36,432 bases of DNA from Bdellovibrionales bacterium GWA2_49_15 (GTDB lineage Bacteria; Bdellovibrionota; Bacteriovoracia; Bacteriovoracales; Bacteriovoracaceae): positions 1-36,432 of the forward strand of contig MEPP01000003.1 in assembly GCA_001769855.1 (NCBI GenBank). Direction: 5' to 3'. Within the stretch, counting starts at the first letter, position 1; each line of letters begins with the position of its first letter. The notes under the pieces were generated by a model, which saw only the letters and a program-made list of their open reading frames with translations, did no database searches and had not been told where the DNA came from. A program made the translations under genes and the position numbers. Positions 8,197-15,582 of the stretch are shown piece after piece.

Positions 8197-8877
8197 TTAT
8201 ATGGGAGAAATAGCCATTTTCCCCAGAAAACGTAAATCGTTAATCATTTCATGAATTTGAAAAGAGAGGCCACATAACCTAACAAATCTTTCAAAGGTCT
8301 TGGCCTTTCGCCAACCACGAAGAAAAATCAACATCACGGCAAGCGCCACAACTTGACCGACCTCGACCCCTACATTGAAGGAAAGAATTCTGATGAGCAT
8401 GGATATCTGATCATCTCCAAGTGGTAGTTGCTGAAGCCGAGTAGAGAGACCAAAACCATGGATGAGTCCGAAAATAAAAACCATTCTCAAGAGTGTTGGT
8501 GGTTGCCAGTCAAAGTATTTTTTAAAGCCATCGATGTTTTCAAAACCCTTGTACATGACACTGATTGCAATGACTGCATCAATCAAGTAATAGTTGGCCG
8601 TGATTTTAAAAAAGGTGGCGAAAATCAGCGTAATACAATGGCCAAGAGTAAAAACACTGATAAATTTAACAATGTCTTTGAACGTGGTTAAAAAGAAAAT
8701 GACTCCAAGAATAAAGAGCAAGTGGTCATAGCCTGTTAGCATATGAGTTGCACCAAGCCAGATATATTTTAAATATCCACCATCGAGCATGGTCTGCTTA
8801 TCTGCTTCAGATATGCCATGGGCATATCCCTCCACGGTAGAGAGCAATAGGTAAAACATCAGAACAAGTCTGTACAT
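8197..8877 (-). CDS. HupE/UreJ-family membrane protein, truncated by RIT insertion
   Basis: The start is ATG 8877, with AAGGAGG five bases upstream; a longer frame to 8961 has no such site. A signal peptide (to GYA at 16-18) is followed by HGISEAD and several membrane helices. The family motifs include GATHMLTGYDHLLFILG, FTLGHCITLI and FIFGLIHGFGLST, with conserved His and Asp residues on helices. This places it in the HupE/UreJ_2 group, proposed to move nickel, cobalt or other divalent metals. Codons 1-200 are native. Codons 201-226 (from LCGLSF to ISPI) are read from the right end of the RIT element. The missing last helix and His-rich tail survive at 3375-3539. Function may be lost or altered. 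Confidence 0.82.
   Translation of the reverse strand: MYRLVLMFYLLLSTVEGYAHGISEADKQTMLDGGYLKYIWLGATHMLTGYDHLLFILGVIFFLTTFKDIVKFISVFTLGHCITLIFATFFKITANYYLIDAVIAISVMYKGFENIDGFKKYFDWQPPTLLRMVFIFGLIHGFGLSTRLQQLPLGDDQISMLIRILSFNVGVEVGQVVALAVMLIFLRGWRKAKTFERFVRLCGLSFQIHEMINDLRFLGKMAISPI
8267..8277 (-). repeat. Right terminal inverted repeat of RIT element
   Basis: AGGCCACATAA is the reverse complement of 3540-3550. It adjoins codon 200 of the hupE-like gene at 8278-8280. Confidence 0.8.
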
Positions 8878-8924
8878 TTTTTCCTCCTTAAAACTAAATA
8901 ATTTTATTAATTCAAAATAAATTG

Positions 8925-9305
8925 CTACCCAATAGGAGGTCGCAGAGATTTCGGAAGGCAAACATCAGAAAATAAAATCAAGAGAGTATAGACCAGTTTT
9001 GCTCCACTGATATCAACGATAGGTACCGGGAGTACTATTTTTTCTTGGATAAATTTGTCATCAGGAGTTGAGGAGGACACATGGTAATGTCCGTGTTCAT
9101 GATAAGGGGAGTCTTCTGAGTGGCGATGTGTATGAGAGTGTTCAGAATGATCAGCGTCATTCTTATTGTCATGGTCGTTATACCGAAAGGAGGAAAATTC
9201 ATCAAAATGAGCATGATCACAACTCAAAAAACATGCCCCGAATGAAACTGCGGAAGTTATAAGAAATAAAAAAATGAATAGTGAATTGAAAAAACTTTTT
9301 ATCAC
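8925..9305 (-). CDS. Histidine-rich CzcI-like exported metal-binding protein
   Basis: The protein has 126 residues, starting at a GTG (9305-9303). A signal peptide (MIKSFFNSLFIFLFLITSAVSFG) precedes CFLSCDHAHFDEF and a dense His/Asp stretch (DHSEHSHTHRHSEDSPYHEH) suited to binding Zn, Ni, Co or Cu. A hydrophobic segment and the terminal LRPPIG follow. That end closely resembles LRPPIAS of the protein at 11029-11373, linking it to CzcI-like proteins. It lies 47 bp upstream of the HupE-like gene on the same strand, so the pair probably forms a periplasmic metal-binding and transport unit. The start is uncertain, since only a weak GGAT precedes the GTG. Confidence 0.7.
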   Translation of the reverse strand: MIKSFFNSLFIFLFLITSAVSFGACFLSCDHAHFDEFSSFRYNDHDNKNDADHSEHSHTHRHSEDSPYHEHGHYHVSSSTPDDKFIQEKIVLPVPIVDISGAKLVYTLLILFSDVCLPKSLRPPIG

Positions 9306-9879
9306 TTATAAATCCATCACAATCATATAATTGTGAGTCATCAGATTAAATTGATACTCAATATTACAAAACATATTAACACAGGGCAAGTCCTGGCACA
9401 CATTTGTTTGATGTCGATCTCCTGACTCTCACAGTTAAAGGGATTGCATTGTGCCCCCAATGGCTTGAGCAAGAACCACATGACTCATCAGAACGTTGAC
9501 ATTATTTAAGAAAAAGGGAGATACCACTAACTCCATTGCTGAAAAGCATCTGTTTGGCTTTCATGACATGGATGCTCCGGTTTAGTTGTACACTTATCGA
9601 GTTTACCTCAGGAGGGAACTGAGCACACTTTATAAAGAATGTACTTTACCCAACCACCATTTCCTTATGTCGCATATGGATTCTCACCTTGTCAGAATCG
9701 CCGACAGCACCTACTCCCTCTTGAGGGGTGTCGCACATCCAAAACCTAAAATATGCGTCTCAACCAGTTCAATGATTAAATGTCGCATGACTCACTCCTT
9801 TTTTACTTCCCTATCAGCGTCCAAGCCCTCCATGCTTCAGTACATGCAGTAATGTACTGAAGCATTAACCACCGATTAC
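9306..9879. other. Gene-poor stretch with scrambled short frames
   Basis: I find no convincing intact gene. The plus-strand 88-codon frame (9586-9852) lacks a ribosome site and resembles no family. On the minus strand several short frames (for example MRHLIIELVETHILGFGCAT near 9788-9720, and DTPQEGVGAVGDSDKVRI shifted by one frame) follow each other, interrupted by stops. This is compatible with a decayed gene or insertion-sequence remnant but does not prove one. Confidence 0.35.
9832..9865. terminator. Perfect 14-bp inverted repeat after the barrel gene
   Basis: ATGCTTCAGTACAT (9832-9845) and ATGTACTGAAGCAT (9852-9865) are exact reverse complements around a 6-base loop. The repeat lies 14 bp beyond the stop codon of the minus-strand gene at 9880. 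It has no T-run on either side, so it is either a factor-assisted terminator, an mRNA-stabilising hairpin or a protein-binding site. Confidence 0.45.
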
Positions 9880-10668
9880 CTAAAATAGATTGTAGTTTAG
9901 CGAGGCACCAAGCATTGTTGTTTTTGATTCACTTTTCATTGAAATAATTTCGAGATACGGGGACAGTGATGCGTTTTTGGAAAAAGCGTAAGTAAAACCA
10001 GGATATATGGGCAGATCGTTAAATTCATTTTTCTCATTTCTTGAATAGCTCCAACCAAGATAGGCCGCCAAATCTAATGAAAGCTCATCAAATATTTTAT
10101 AGCTCGCTTGCAACCAATGGCCGTGTGAATATTGAGCCTGCCCATCTTCTTTCACTCTATTCAAATATATCGTTGGAATCAAGAGATAAACAAAATCAAA
10201 CTTTTCCATGGAAGTTGTTGCGTAAATTCTGGGAACAATTTTACCATTTATTTTTTTTCCTTTGGAACTCTCACTTATTGGCGCATAATAAATCAATTGA
10301 GCATAAACTTTCCCTCCCCCTTCGTTCTGGTAAAGAGTAGGAATTCCTAATTTTAAATAAGAATCTCCTTGAGTAAATGTTTTTGCATCCGCATCACGGC
10401 TTCCTACTTTTTGGTCAGGTCTAAAGGTTACTCCTAGGTTCCAGTCAGAATTAAACTCATGCTTTAATGAGAGATAGTGGTTAATAGAATACTTGCCCTC
10501 ATCTTCAGAAAATGCGGGCCCATTCATATAGTTAAAATAGCTCGCCTTCAATTTATCTGCTGAAAAAATGCCAGAACCAGATGTCTTTGTCACGCTTGTT
10601 TGCGTTGTGTCCGCAAAAGCACTTGTTACAAATAAAAGATTTAATAATAATATATATATCGGACGCAT
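9880..10668 (-). CDS. Outer-membrane beta-barrel protein of unknown function
   Basis: The protein has 262 residues. A signal peptide (MRPIYILLLNLLFVTSAFA) is followed by alternating amphipathic strands with many aromatic residues (for example YSINHYLSLKHEF, NLGVTFRP, KVYAQLIYYAPI, LSLDLAAYLGWSYS). It ends in an aromatic-terminated strand, GASLNYNLF, the C-terminal signature of barrel proteins. It looks like a porin or MetA-pathway-type outer-membrane protein of about 12 strands. I cannot name the family. It is probably co-transcribed with the small lipoprotein (10722-10922) and the CzcI-like gene (11029-11373), so a role in metal passage is possible but unproven. Confidence 0.72.
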   Translation of the reverse strand: MRPIYILLLNLLFVTSAFADTTQTSVTKTSGSGIFSADKLKASYFNYMNGPAFSEDEGKYSINHYLSLKHEFNSDWNLGVTFRPDQKVGSRDADAKTFTQGDSYLKLGIPTLYQNEGGGKVYAQLIYYAPISESSKGKKINGKIVPRIYATTSMEKFDFVYLLIPTIYLNRVKEDGQAQYSHGHWLQASYKIFDELSLDLAAYLGWSYSRNEKNEFNDLPIYPGFTYAFSKNASLSPYLEIISMKSESKTTMLGASLNYNLF

Positions 10669-10721
10669 TTTATATTTCTCCTGTTAATTGATAATTAAAA
10701 AGATGATAACCAACACCCATA

Positions 10722-10922
10722 TTAGTAACGATCTCTTCTATTGAATCTCTCTTTCAAGATGCCCTTTCGATCGCTAAATTTTTCATTTCCCGTTTTTTTT
10801 ACAGCATCTCTGTCGACGCTAGATATTTTGGAACTAACAGAATCATTCTCGATGCTGCCACAAGAAACCAAGAGAAACGAAAGGCTGAGGACGATAACAA
10901 AAGACCGCATTAAGCTATACAT
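10722..10922 (-). CDS. Small lipoprotein
   Basis: The protein has 66 residues with a clear lipobox (SLSFLLVSC, Cys21) followed by GSIENDS and a basic C-terminal half (KGILKERFNRRDRY). GGAGG stands six bases before the ATG. It lies between two other exported proteins on the same strand. The function is unknown; the basic tail might contact peptidoglycan or another envelope partner (inference). Confidence 0.68.
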   Translation of the reverse strand: MYSLMRSFVIVLSLSFLLVSCGSIENDSVSSKISSVDRDAVKKTGNEKFSDRKGILKERFNRRDRY

Positions 10923-11028
10923 AAATAACCTCCAAAACTAGCTGACAAAAAAAGATAGCGACACAAAAGTCAAAACCTTAAGATGCCAGAACCAATTATA
11001 AAATTTTTGCCGCACACCAGAACTGGTA

Positions 11029-11373
11029 TCAAGAAGCAATAGGAGGTCGAAGCTGATCATCCAAACCAATCGAACAATATTGATTATCACAAGAAAGATA
11101 TGTGACTTTAGAGTTTAAAGCGAGAGCAGCTAGTCCCAGATGTCCAAAATCAGTCAAATTCACTAGGTGAGAAGAATGGCAATGCCCAATACATTTATGA
11201 CAATCGAGCGGTGTTTGATGACTCTTTGATTCAGCATTACCGCAACCATCTGCCATGTATTCGCTCACGGTGAGTATACTCGACTCATGATGAGAAGGTG
11301 TATTGCTCATTGCGAATTCACTGACACTGAATAATGTGAAAATGAATGTGATTATAATCGCAAGTTTTTGCAT
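11029..11373 (-). CDS. CzcI-like Cys/His-rich exported protein
   Basis: The protein has 114 residues. A signal peptide (MQKLAIIITFIFTLFSVSEFA) is followed by PSHHESS, a GCGNAESKSHQ stretch and the cluster CHKCIGHCHSSH (about residues 58-69), a good soft-metal site. The C-terminus, DQLRPPIAS, carries the RPP motif seen in CzcI and related proteins encoded with czc/cus pumps, and it nearly matches the end of the protein at 8925-9305. It is the first gene of a minus-strand group with a lipoprotein and a barrel protein. Confidence 0.65.
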   Translation of the reverse strand: MQKLAIIITFIFTLFSVSEFAMSNTPSHHESSILTVSEYMADGCGNAESKSHQTPLDCHKCIGHCHSSHLVNLTDFGHLGLAALALNSKVTYLSCDNQYCSIGLDDQLRPPIAS

Positions 11374-11741
11374 ACTTAAACCTTAGCATATATACGGGCA
11401 ACAAGTAATAGTATCTATGTCAAATGATGGTGGGCCTTTTGTAAGCGATCTCACTACCATGCATTTCTTCGGCAATTTTTACATAGTTTCCATTTCATAT
11501 TTCATCAAAGTGCCAAAATTCAATCTGCAAGAGTCTTAATCGAAACAGTCAAAGAAATCGCCGATACTGAGTGTCTATTCTATGGACAACTTTATCTAAT
11601 GCTCCAGACAATTCTTTCGCCCTCACATTTAAAAAACCACTCACTTGCGGAAATCATATAGGGAATGTCAATTCTACCCATCAAAAATATCATTGACGCT
11701 TTCCTGCAACTAATGTATCTATCATTCCAAGGATGCTTAGA
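11374..11741. other. Divergent intergenic region
   Basis: These 368 bases separate the minus-strand metal genes from the plus-strand sulfur operon and must contain both promoters. I see no further gene. The only promoter I can propose is listed separately at 11693-11721. Confidence 0.6.
11693..11721 (+). promoter_or_regulatory. Candidate promoter of the sulfur operon
   Basis: TTGACG (11693-11698) and TATCTA (11716-11721) are 17 bases apart, just before the ArsR-rhodanese gene. The predicted start of transcription falls around the ribosome site AAGGA (11729-11733), leaving a very short leader. Confidence 0.35.
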
Positions 11742-12422
11742 ATGATAAAAAAAAACGCGAAGCAATCATTGTACGAATTTGTTGCCCTGGTCGGCAAAGC
11801 TGTTTCCAGTCCTAAGCGACTGGAGATATTGGACACACTTTCTCAGGGTGAGAAGACAGTGGATGCCATCGCTAAACAGATCGGGATCAGTCTCAAGTTG
11901 GCCAGTGCCCACCTGCAAGACTTAAAAGCGGTATCGTTAGTAGAGTCGCGACGGGATGGAAAATGCGTTTACTACCGAATCCCTGATACTGACGTCACGA
12001 CGTTCTGGGTGGGATTAAGGGCTCTTGCCGAAAAACGTCTGTCGGCCATGCAGGACATATTGAAGGGTTTTGTGGGCGAACCGAATACCATGACACCTAT
12101 GGACCGCAAGACTCTGATGGCGAGGGCCAAATCCGGTGATGTCATCGTCATTGATGTTCGACCACAAGAAGAGTTTGAGGCCGGTCATTTTCCGGGGGCC
12201 CGCTCTCTTCCCCTTGATCAACTCAAGAAAACTTTGAAGTCCCTTCCTAAGAGCAAAACGATCGTCGCCTATTGTCGCGGCCCGTACTGTCTACTGGCAG
12301 AGGATGCCGTGGCGATCTTGCAGCAGAAAGGGTTTCGCGCAACAAGGTTTCCAGAGGGCGTCTCTGAATGGATCGCAGCGGGTCTTCCTATTGAGAAAGA
12401 AGTGATGAAGAGGAAATTATGA
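11742..12422 (+). CDS. ArsR-family regulator fused to a rhodanese domain
   Basis: I use the ATG at 11742, because AAGGA (11729-11733) is well spaced for it and overlaps the alternative ATG at 11733. This gives 226 residues. The N-terminal half is an ArsR winged helix (SPKRLEILDTLSQGEKTVDA, recognition region SLKLASAHLQDLK, wing RRDGKCVYYRI). The C-terminal half is a rhodanese domain (VIVIDVRPQEEFEAGHFPGA) with the active-site loop CRGPYC, both cysteines retained. The ArsR part has only one cysteine, so classic two-Cys metal or persulfide sensing within that domain is unlikely. Sensing through persulfidation of the rhodanese cysteine is a plausible alternative (inference). It overlaps the RND gene by 4 bp (ATGA) and probably autoregulates the operon. 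Confidence 0.88.
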   Translation: MIKKNAKQSLYEFVALVGKAVSSPKRLEILDTLSQGEKTVDAIAKQIGISLKLASAHLQDLKAVSLVESRRDGKCVYYRIPDTDVTTFWVGLRALAEKRLSAMQDILKGFVGEPNTMTPMDRKTLMARAKSGDVIVIDVRPQEEFEAGHFPGARSLPLDQLKKTLKSLPKSKTIVAYCRGPYCLLAEDAVAILQQKGFRATRFPEGVSEWIAAGLPIEKEVMKRKL

Positions 12423-14752
12423 AATTCTTTAAAATGTTTTCGTTAGTCGATTTTTCAATTCAGCGCCCTAAGCTGGTTCTTCTGATTGCCGCCCTTGTTA
12501 CGCTGACTTTTTTCTCTCAATTTCCAAAAATCCGAACGGACACGAATCCCAAGAATATGCTCCCCGCTACGTCTGATGTGCGAGTTTGGAACAATGAGGT
12601 CGATAAAACATTTAGTCTTTACGAAGACATTATTGTCCTTGGAATCGTCAATCCGAACGGAATCTTGAATCCCGAGACATTGGGCAGAATTCAAAGAATT
12701 ACCGATCAGATTATTCGCCTCAAAGGTGTGGCTGCCGTGGATGTGTCGGGCTTCACAACGATTGATAATGTCACAGTTGATGGGGCCTCATTACGGGTCA
12801 GTCCTCTGATGACGACGGCCCCGAAAAACACGGCCGAAGTAGAAGCATTAAGAAAAAATCTTTTTGGAAACCGCATGTTCGTGGGACGTCTTATATCCGA
12901 GGATGGGAAAACCACAGCAATTTATGCCCCACTAGAAAAAGGCGCCAACGGTCAAGAAATCGCCGAACAAATGCGAGAGATCGTAAAAAAAGAGAATGGC
13001 CCAGAGAATTACTACGTCGCGGGTGATCCCGTGGCGAGAGACACCTTTGGTGCAGTGATGTTCAAGCTCATGGCCGCGTACTCTCCCATTGCGGGCATGG
13101 TCATGTTCCTCGGAATGTTCCTCATGTTTAGGAACATGGTTCTGCCGTCGACGATGATGCTTGTTGCGATGATGAGCATCATCTGGAGCATGGGATTGCT
13201 GATTGGTCTCGGGTTTCCGGTTCATATCATGTCTTCCATGAGTCCGGTGTTTTTGATGGCGATCGCCACCGATAGCATTCACATTTTTAACGAGTTTTAT
13301 TTCCGGTACAGAGAGAGCAAAGACAAGAAGACGGCCATCCGGGATACGATGACCGCCGTGGGGCGACCCGTGCGTTATACGGCCCTCACGACAGCCGCAG
13401 GCTTTGCGGTCTTGATGTTCATGAACATCATTCCGGTGAAGGTCTTTGGCGGTCTGGTTGCTTTTGGAACGATTGCTCTTAGATTCCTAAGTTTCAGCGT
13501 TATTCCTGCCATCCTCACTCTTGTTAAAGAAGACAAACTGAAATCGGCCTCTGTCAAGGAGGACAGCGAGACAGGTTGGATGGCCAAGACCTTATCCGTG
13601 TTAGGTGGTGTTGGTACCCATAAACCGGTGCTGACTGTGGTGGTGGGCCTTGCTCTTGTTGTCGCGGCCTCGGTCGGCACGACTCGTCTCGTAGTTAACA
13701 ACAACATGGTTGAGTGGTTCAAAGCAAGCAGTGAGATCAGAACCGCCGATACGGTCATGAATCGCGCACTTGGCGGAACGTCGCTCGGATATCTCGTTGC
13801 CATATCTAATCAAGATGACTTCATCAAAACGCCGGAGGCCATGCGATACATAGAAGGTCTACAGAGGCATTTGGAGTCGCTTTCTGTCGTGGGTAAAACC
13901 ACTTCGGTTGTGGATTTCGTAAAGCGGATTAACAAGGTACTTCACGCTGATGATCCCAAGTATGACACGATACCTGCGACCAAAGAGGCGATCGGCCAAT
14001 ACCTGTTCCTGTTTTCCATGTCAGCAAAGCCAGCGGACCTCGACAACGTGGTGGACTATCCGTTTCGGAAAGCCAACATTTGGGTTCAGTTGAAGACTTG
14101 GGATGCCGGGGCCATGCGCGACGTTATTCGTGCTGCCGAGGAGTACAAGAAAACTCACCCAATCGACATGGAACTTCGGCCCGCCGGAACTGCCTACTTC
14201 AACCTGATCTGGAATGACGAGGTTTTGGGCGATATGAGTAGAGGATTTATCATCGCTCTTGTAGTCGTATTCGCGTTGCTCACGCTTAACTTCCGATCGG
14301 TGAAGTGGGCAGCTGTGAGCTACATCCCTCTATTATTTACCATTCTTCTAATCTACGGGGCAATTGGGTTTGCTGGTAAAACTGTCGATATGCCGATCTC
14401 CGTGCTTTCTTGCTTATCGCTTGGGATGGCCGTGGATTTCTCTATTCACTTCATCAACAGATTTAAGCAGCACTTATCCGAAAACGCGACACCAGGGCGC
14501 GCACTCAACAGGGCCAGCATCACTGATGCCTTACTCTGGACGGCCGCACGCCCCGGAAAAGGAATTCTACGTAATGCACTACTGTTTGCTTCCGCGTTCT
14601 CTGTGATGATGTTTGCACCGCTTACACCTTACATCACCGTCGGGGCCTTTATCCTGAGTATGATGGTACTGAGTGCGCTTTTCACAATTATCTATCTCCC
14701 CGCATTGATTGTGCTGTTGCGAAAATGGCTTTTTAAAGATGTAACGATTTGA
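12419..14752 (+). CDS. RND/MMPL-family exporter
   Basis: The protein has 777 residues with the duplicated RND layout: an N-terminal helix (LVLLIAALVTLTFF), a large periplasmic domain (about 35-215), a block of six helices, a second periplasmic domain and a final helix block. Conserved Asp-containing helices occur in each half (AIATDSIHIFNEF near Asp285 and GMAVDFSIHFINRF), the usual proton-relay positions. The length and single-gene form match MMPL/hydrophobe exporters rather than 1000-residue HAE or HME pumps. Such proteins move lipids or hydrophobic compounds from the inner membrane to the periplasm. The two following genes supply a periplasmic LolA-like carrier and an outer-membrane barrel, so a trans-envelope route is likely. 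Confidence 0.88.
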   Translation: MKFFKMFSLVDFSIQRPKLVLLIAALVTLTFFSQFPKIRTDTNPKNMLPATSDVRVWNNEVDKTFSLYEDIIVLGIVNPNGILNPETLGRIQRITDQIIRLKGVAAVDVSGFTTIDNVTVDGASLRVSPLMTTAPKNTAEVEALRKNLFGNRMFVGRLISEDGKTTAIYAPLEKGANGQEIAEQMREIVKKENGPENYYVAGDPVARDTFGAVMFKLMAAYSPIAGMVMFLGMFLMFRNMVLPSTMMLVAMMSIIWSMGLLIGLGFPVHIMSSMSPVFLMAIATDSIHIFNEFYFRYRESKDKKTAIRDTMTAVGRPVRYTALTTAAGFAVLMFMNIIPVKVFGGLVAFGTIALRFLSFSVIPAILTLVKEDKLKSASVKEDSETGWMAKTLSVLGGVGTHKPVLTVVVGLALVVAASVGTTRLVVNNNMVEWFKASSEIRTADTVMNRALGGTSLGYLVAISNQDDFIKTPEAMRYIEGLQRHLESLSVVGKTTSVVDFVKRINKVLHADDPKYDTIPATKEAIGQYLFLFSMSAKPADLDNVVDYPFRKANIWVQLKTWDAGAMRDVIRAAEEYKKTHPIDMELRPAGTAYFNLIWNDEVLGDMSRGFIIALVVVFALLTLNFRSVKWAAVSYIPLLFTILLIYGAIGFAGKTVDMPISVLSCLSLGMAVDFSIHFINRFKQHLSENATPGRALNRASITDALLWTAARPGKGILRNALLFASAFSVMMFAPLTPYITVGAFILSMMVLSALFTIIYLPALIVLLRKWLFKDVTI

Positions 14753-14769
14753 AGAGGAGGATTTCAACT

Positions 14770-15582
14770 ATGCGAACGAATATTTTTTTGAAGGGCTTGG
14801 CCCTGGCAACGATTCTGTTGTCGGCGACGATTGGTACGGAACTTCGAGCTGAAGAACGTGATGCGACTATAATCATAAAGAAGATGCAGCAGGCGTTTTT
14901 CTACCAGGGCGGCATACTTCGCGCCCGCGTAAAAATGAGTTTGACAACTTCAGACGGAAATAAGCGCCTGCGTGAATTGACCATGCTTCGGATCAATGTG
15001 CCAGGCGGCGAAGATCAACGGTATTTCATGTATTTTCATGGCCCGGCTGATGTGCGCCGGATGGCATTTCTGGTTTACAAATACCCGAATAAGGAAAGCG
15101 ACCGTTGGCTCTTTATTCCCGATCTGGGCCTGGTTCAACGGATGGCCTCCAAAGATGCAAGCTCAAGCTTTGTAGGTTCTGACTTCACCTACGAGGACGT
15201 GTCAGGAAGAAATATCGGGGCAGATAGCTATAAGCTTATTAAGGAAGAAACCTACGAGAACAAACCCACGTTTGTAATCGAAAGCACTCCAACGACTGCG
15301 GCGGCCTACAAGAGAAAAATCTCATGGATCGATCAGACCGCATTCTTGCCACTGAAGGAAGAGTTCTATGATGTTCAGGATCAGCTCTTTAAGGTTTTCA
15401 CTGCCGATGAAATCAAACAGGTCGATGGCCTGCCGACGATCACGAAGCGAGTGATGAAAAACGTAAAGAGTGGACATCAAACCTTGGTGGAGTTCGCGGA
15501 AATTCAATATCGAGTTCCCCTCAAAGTAGAGGACTTCAGTGAAAGAGCGCTCAGAAACCCGCCCAAGGAGTGGATCAAATGA
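14770..15582 (+). CDS. LolA-like outer-membrane lipoprotein-sorting protein
   Basis: I place the start at ATG 14770, nine bases after GAAGAGGAGG; an upstream TTG is less likely. The product has 270 residues with a signal peptide ending near LRA (about residue 26). The body is a run of beta strands with phrases typical of the 'outer membrane lipoprotein-sorting protein' group: YFMYFHGPADVRRMAFLVYK, DRWLFIPDLGLVQRM, DASSSFVGSDFTYED and KISWIDQTAFLPLKEEFYD. These proteins have an open half-barrel like LolA/LolB that carries lipid or lipoprotein. They often accompany MMPL exporters, as here. The stop codon overlaps the next start (ATGA). Confidence 0.85.
   Translation: MRTNIFLKGLALATILLSATIGTELRAEERDATIIIKKMQQAFFYQGGILRARVKMSLTTSDGNKRLRELTMLRINVPGGEDQRYFMYFHGPADVRRMAFLVYKYPNKESDRWLFIPDLGLVQRMASKDASSSFVGSDFTYEDVSGRNIGADSYKLIKEETYENKPTFVIESTPTTAAAYKRKISWIDQTAFLPLKEEFYDVQDQLFKVFTADEIKQVDGLPTITKRVMKNVKSGHQTLVEFAEIQYRVPLKVEDFSERALRNPPKEWIK

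Larger units (their letters stand above)
3540..8277 (+). mobile_element. RIT element (three tandem tyrosine recombinases) inserted in hupE-like gene
   Basis: The element is defined by 11-bp terminal inverted repeats, TTATGTGGCCT (3540-3550) and AGGCCACATAA (8267-8277), which fall exactly where the hupE-like reading frame is broken on both sides. Inside, all on the plus strand, are two accessory genes and three recombinase genes overlapping by 8 bp each (ATGTCTGA and ATGAGTAG). This is the hallmark of recombinase-in-trio elements. The flanking bases (AGGC on the left, CCT on the right) rejoin in frame without needing a target duplication, as expected of tyrosine-recombinase integration. The boundaries are read from sequence; mobility is inferred. 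Confidence 0.85.

Noticed and set aside
8878..8961. Longer start for the HupE-like protein
   Set aside because: The extension is not signal-peptide-like and would include the AAGGAGG ribosome site that serves ATG 8877.
9586..9852. Plus-strand 88-codon frame
   Set aside because: No ribosome binding site, no recognisable domain, and it ends within the 14-bp inverted repeat; more likely chance or antisense to a decayed sequence.
13375..13813. Long minus-strand frames inside the RND exporter gene
   Set aside because: Antisense shadows of a well-supported coding sequence; low-complexity composition.
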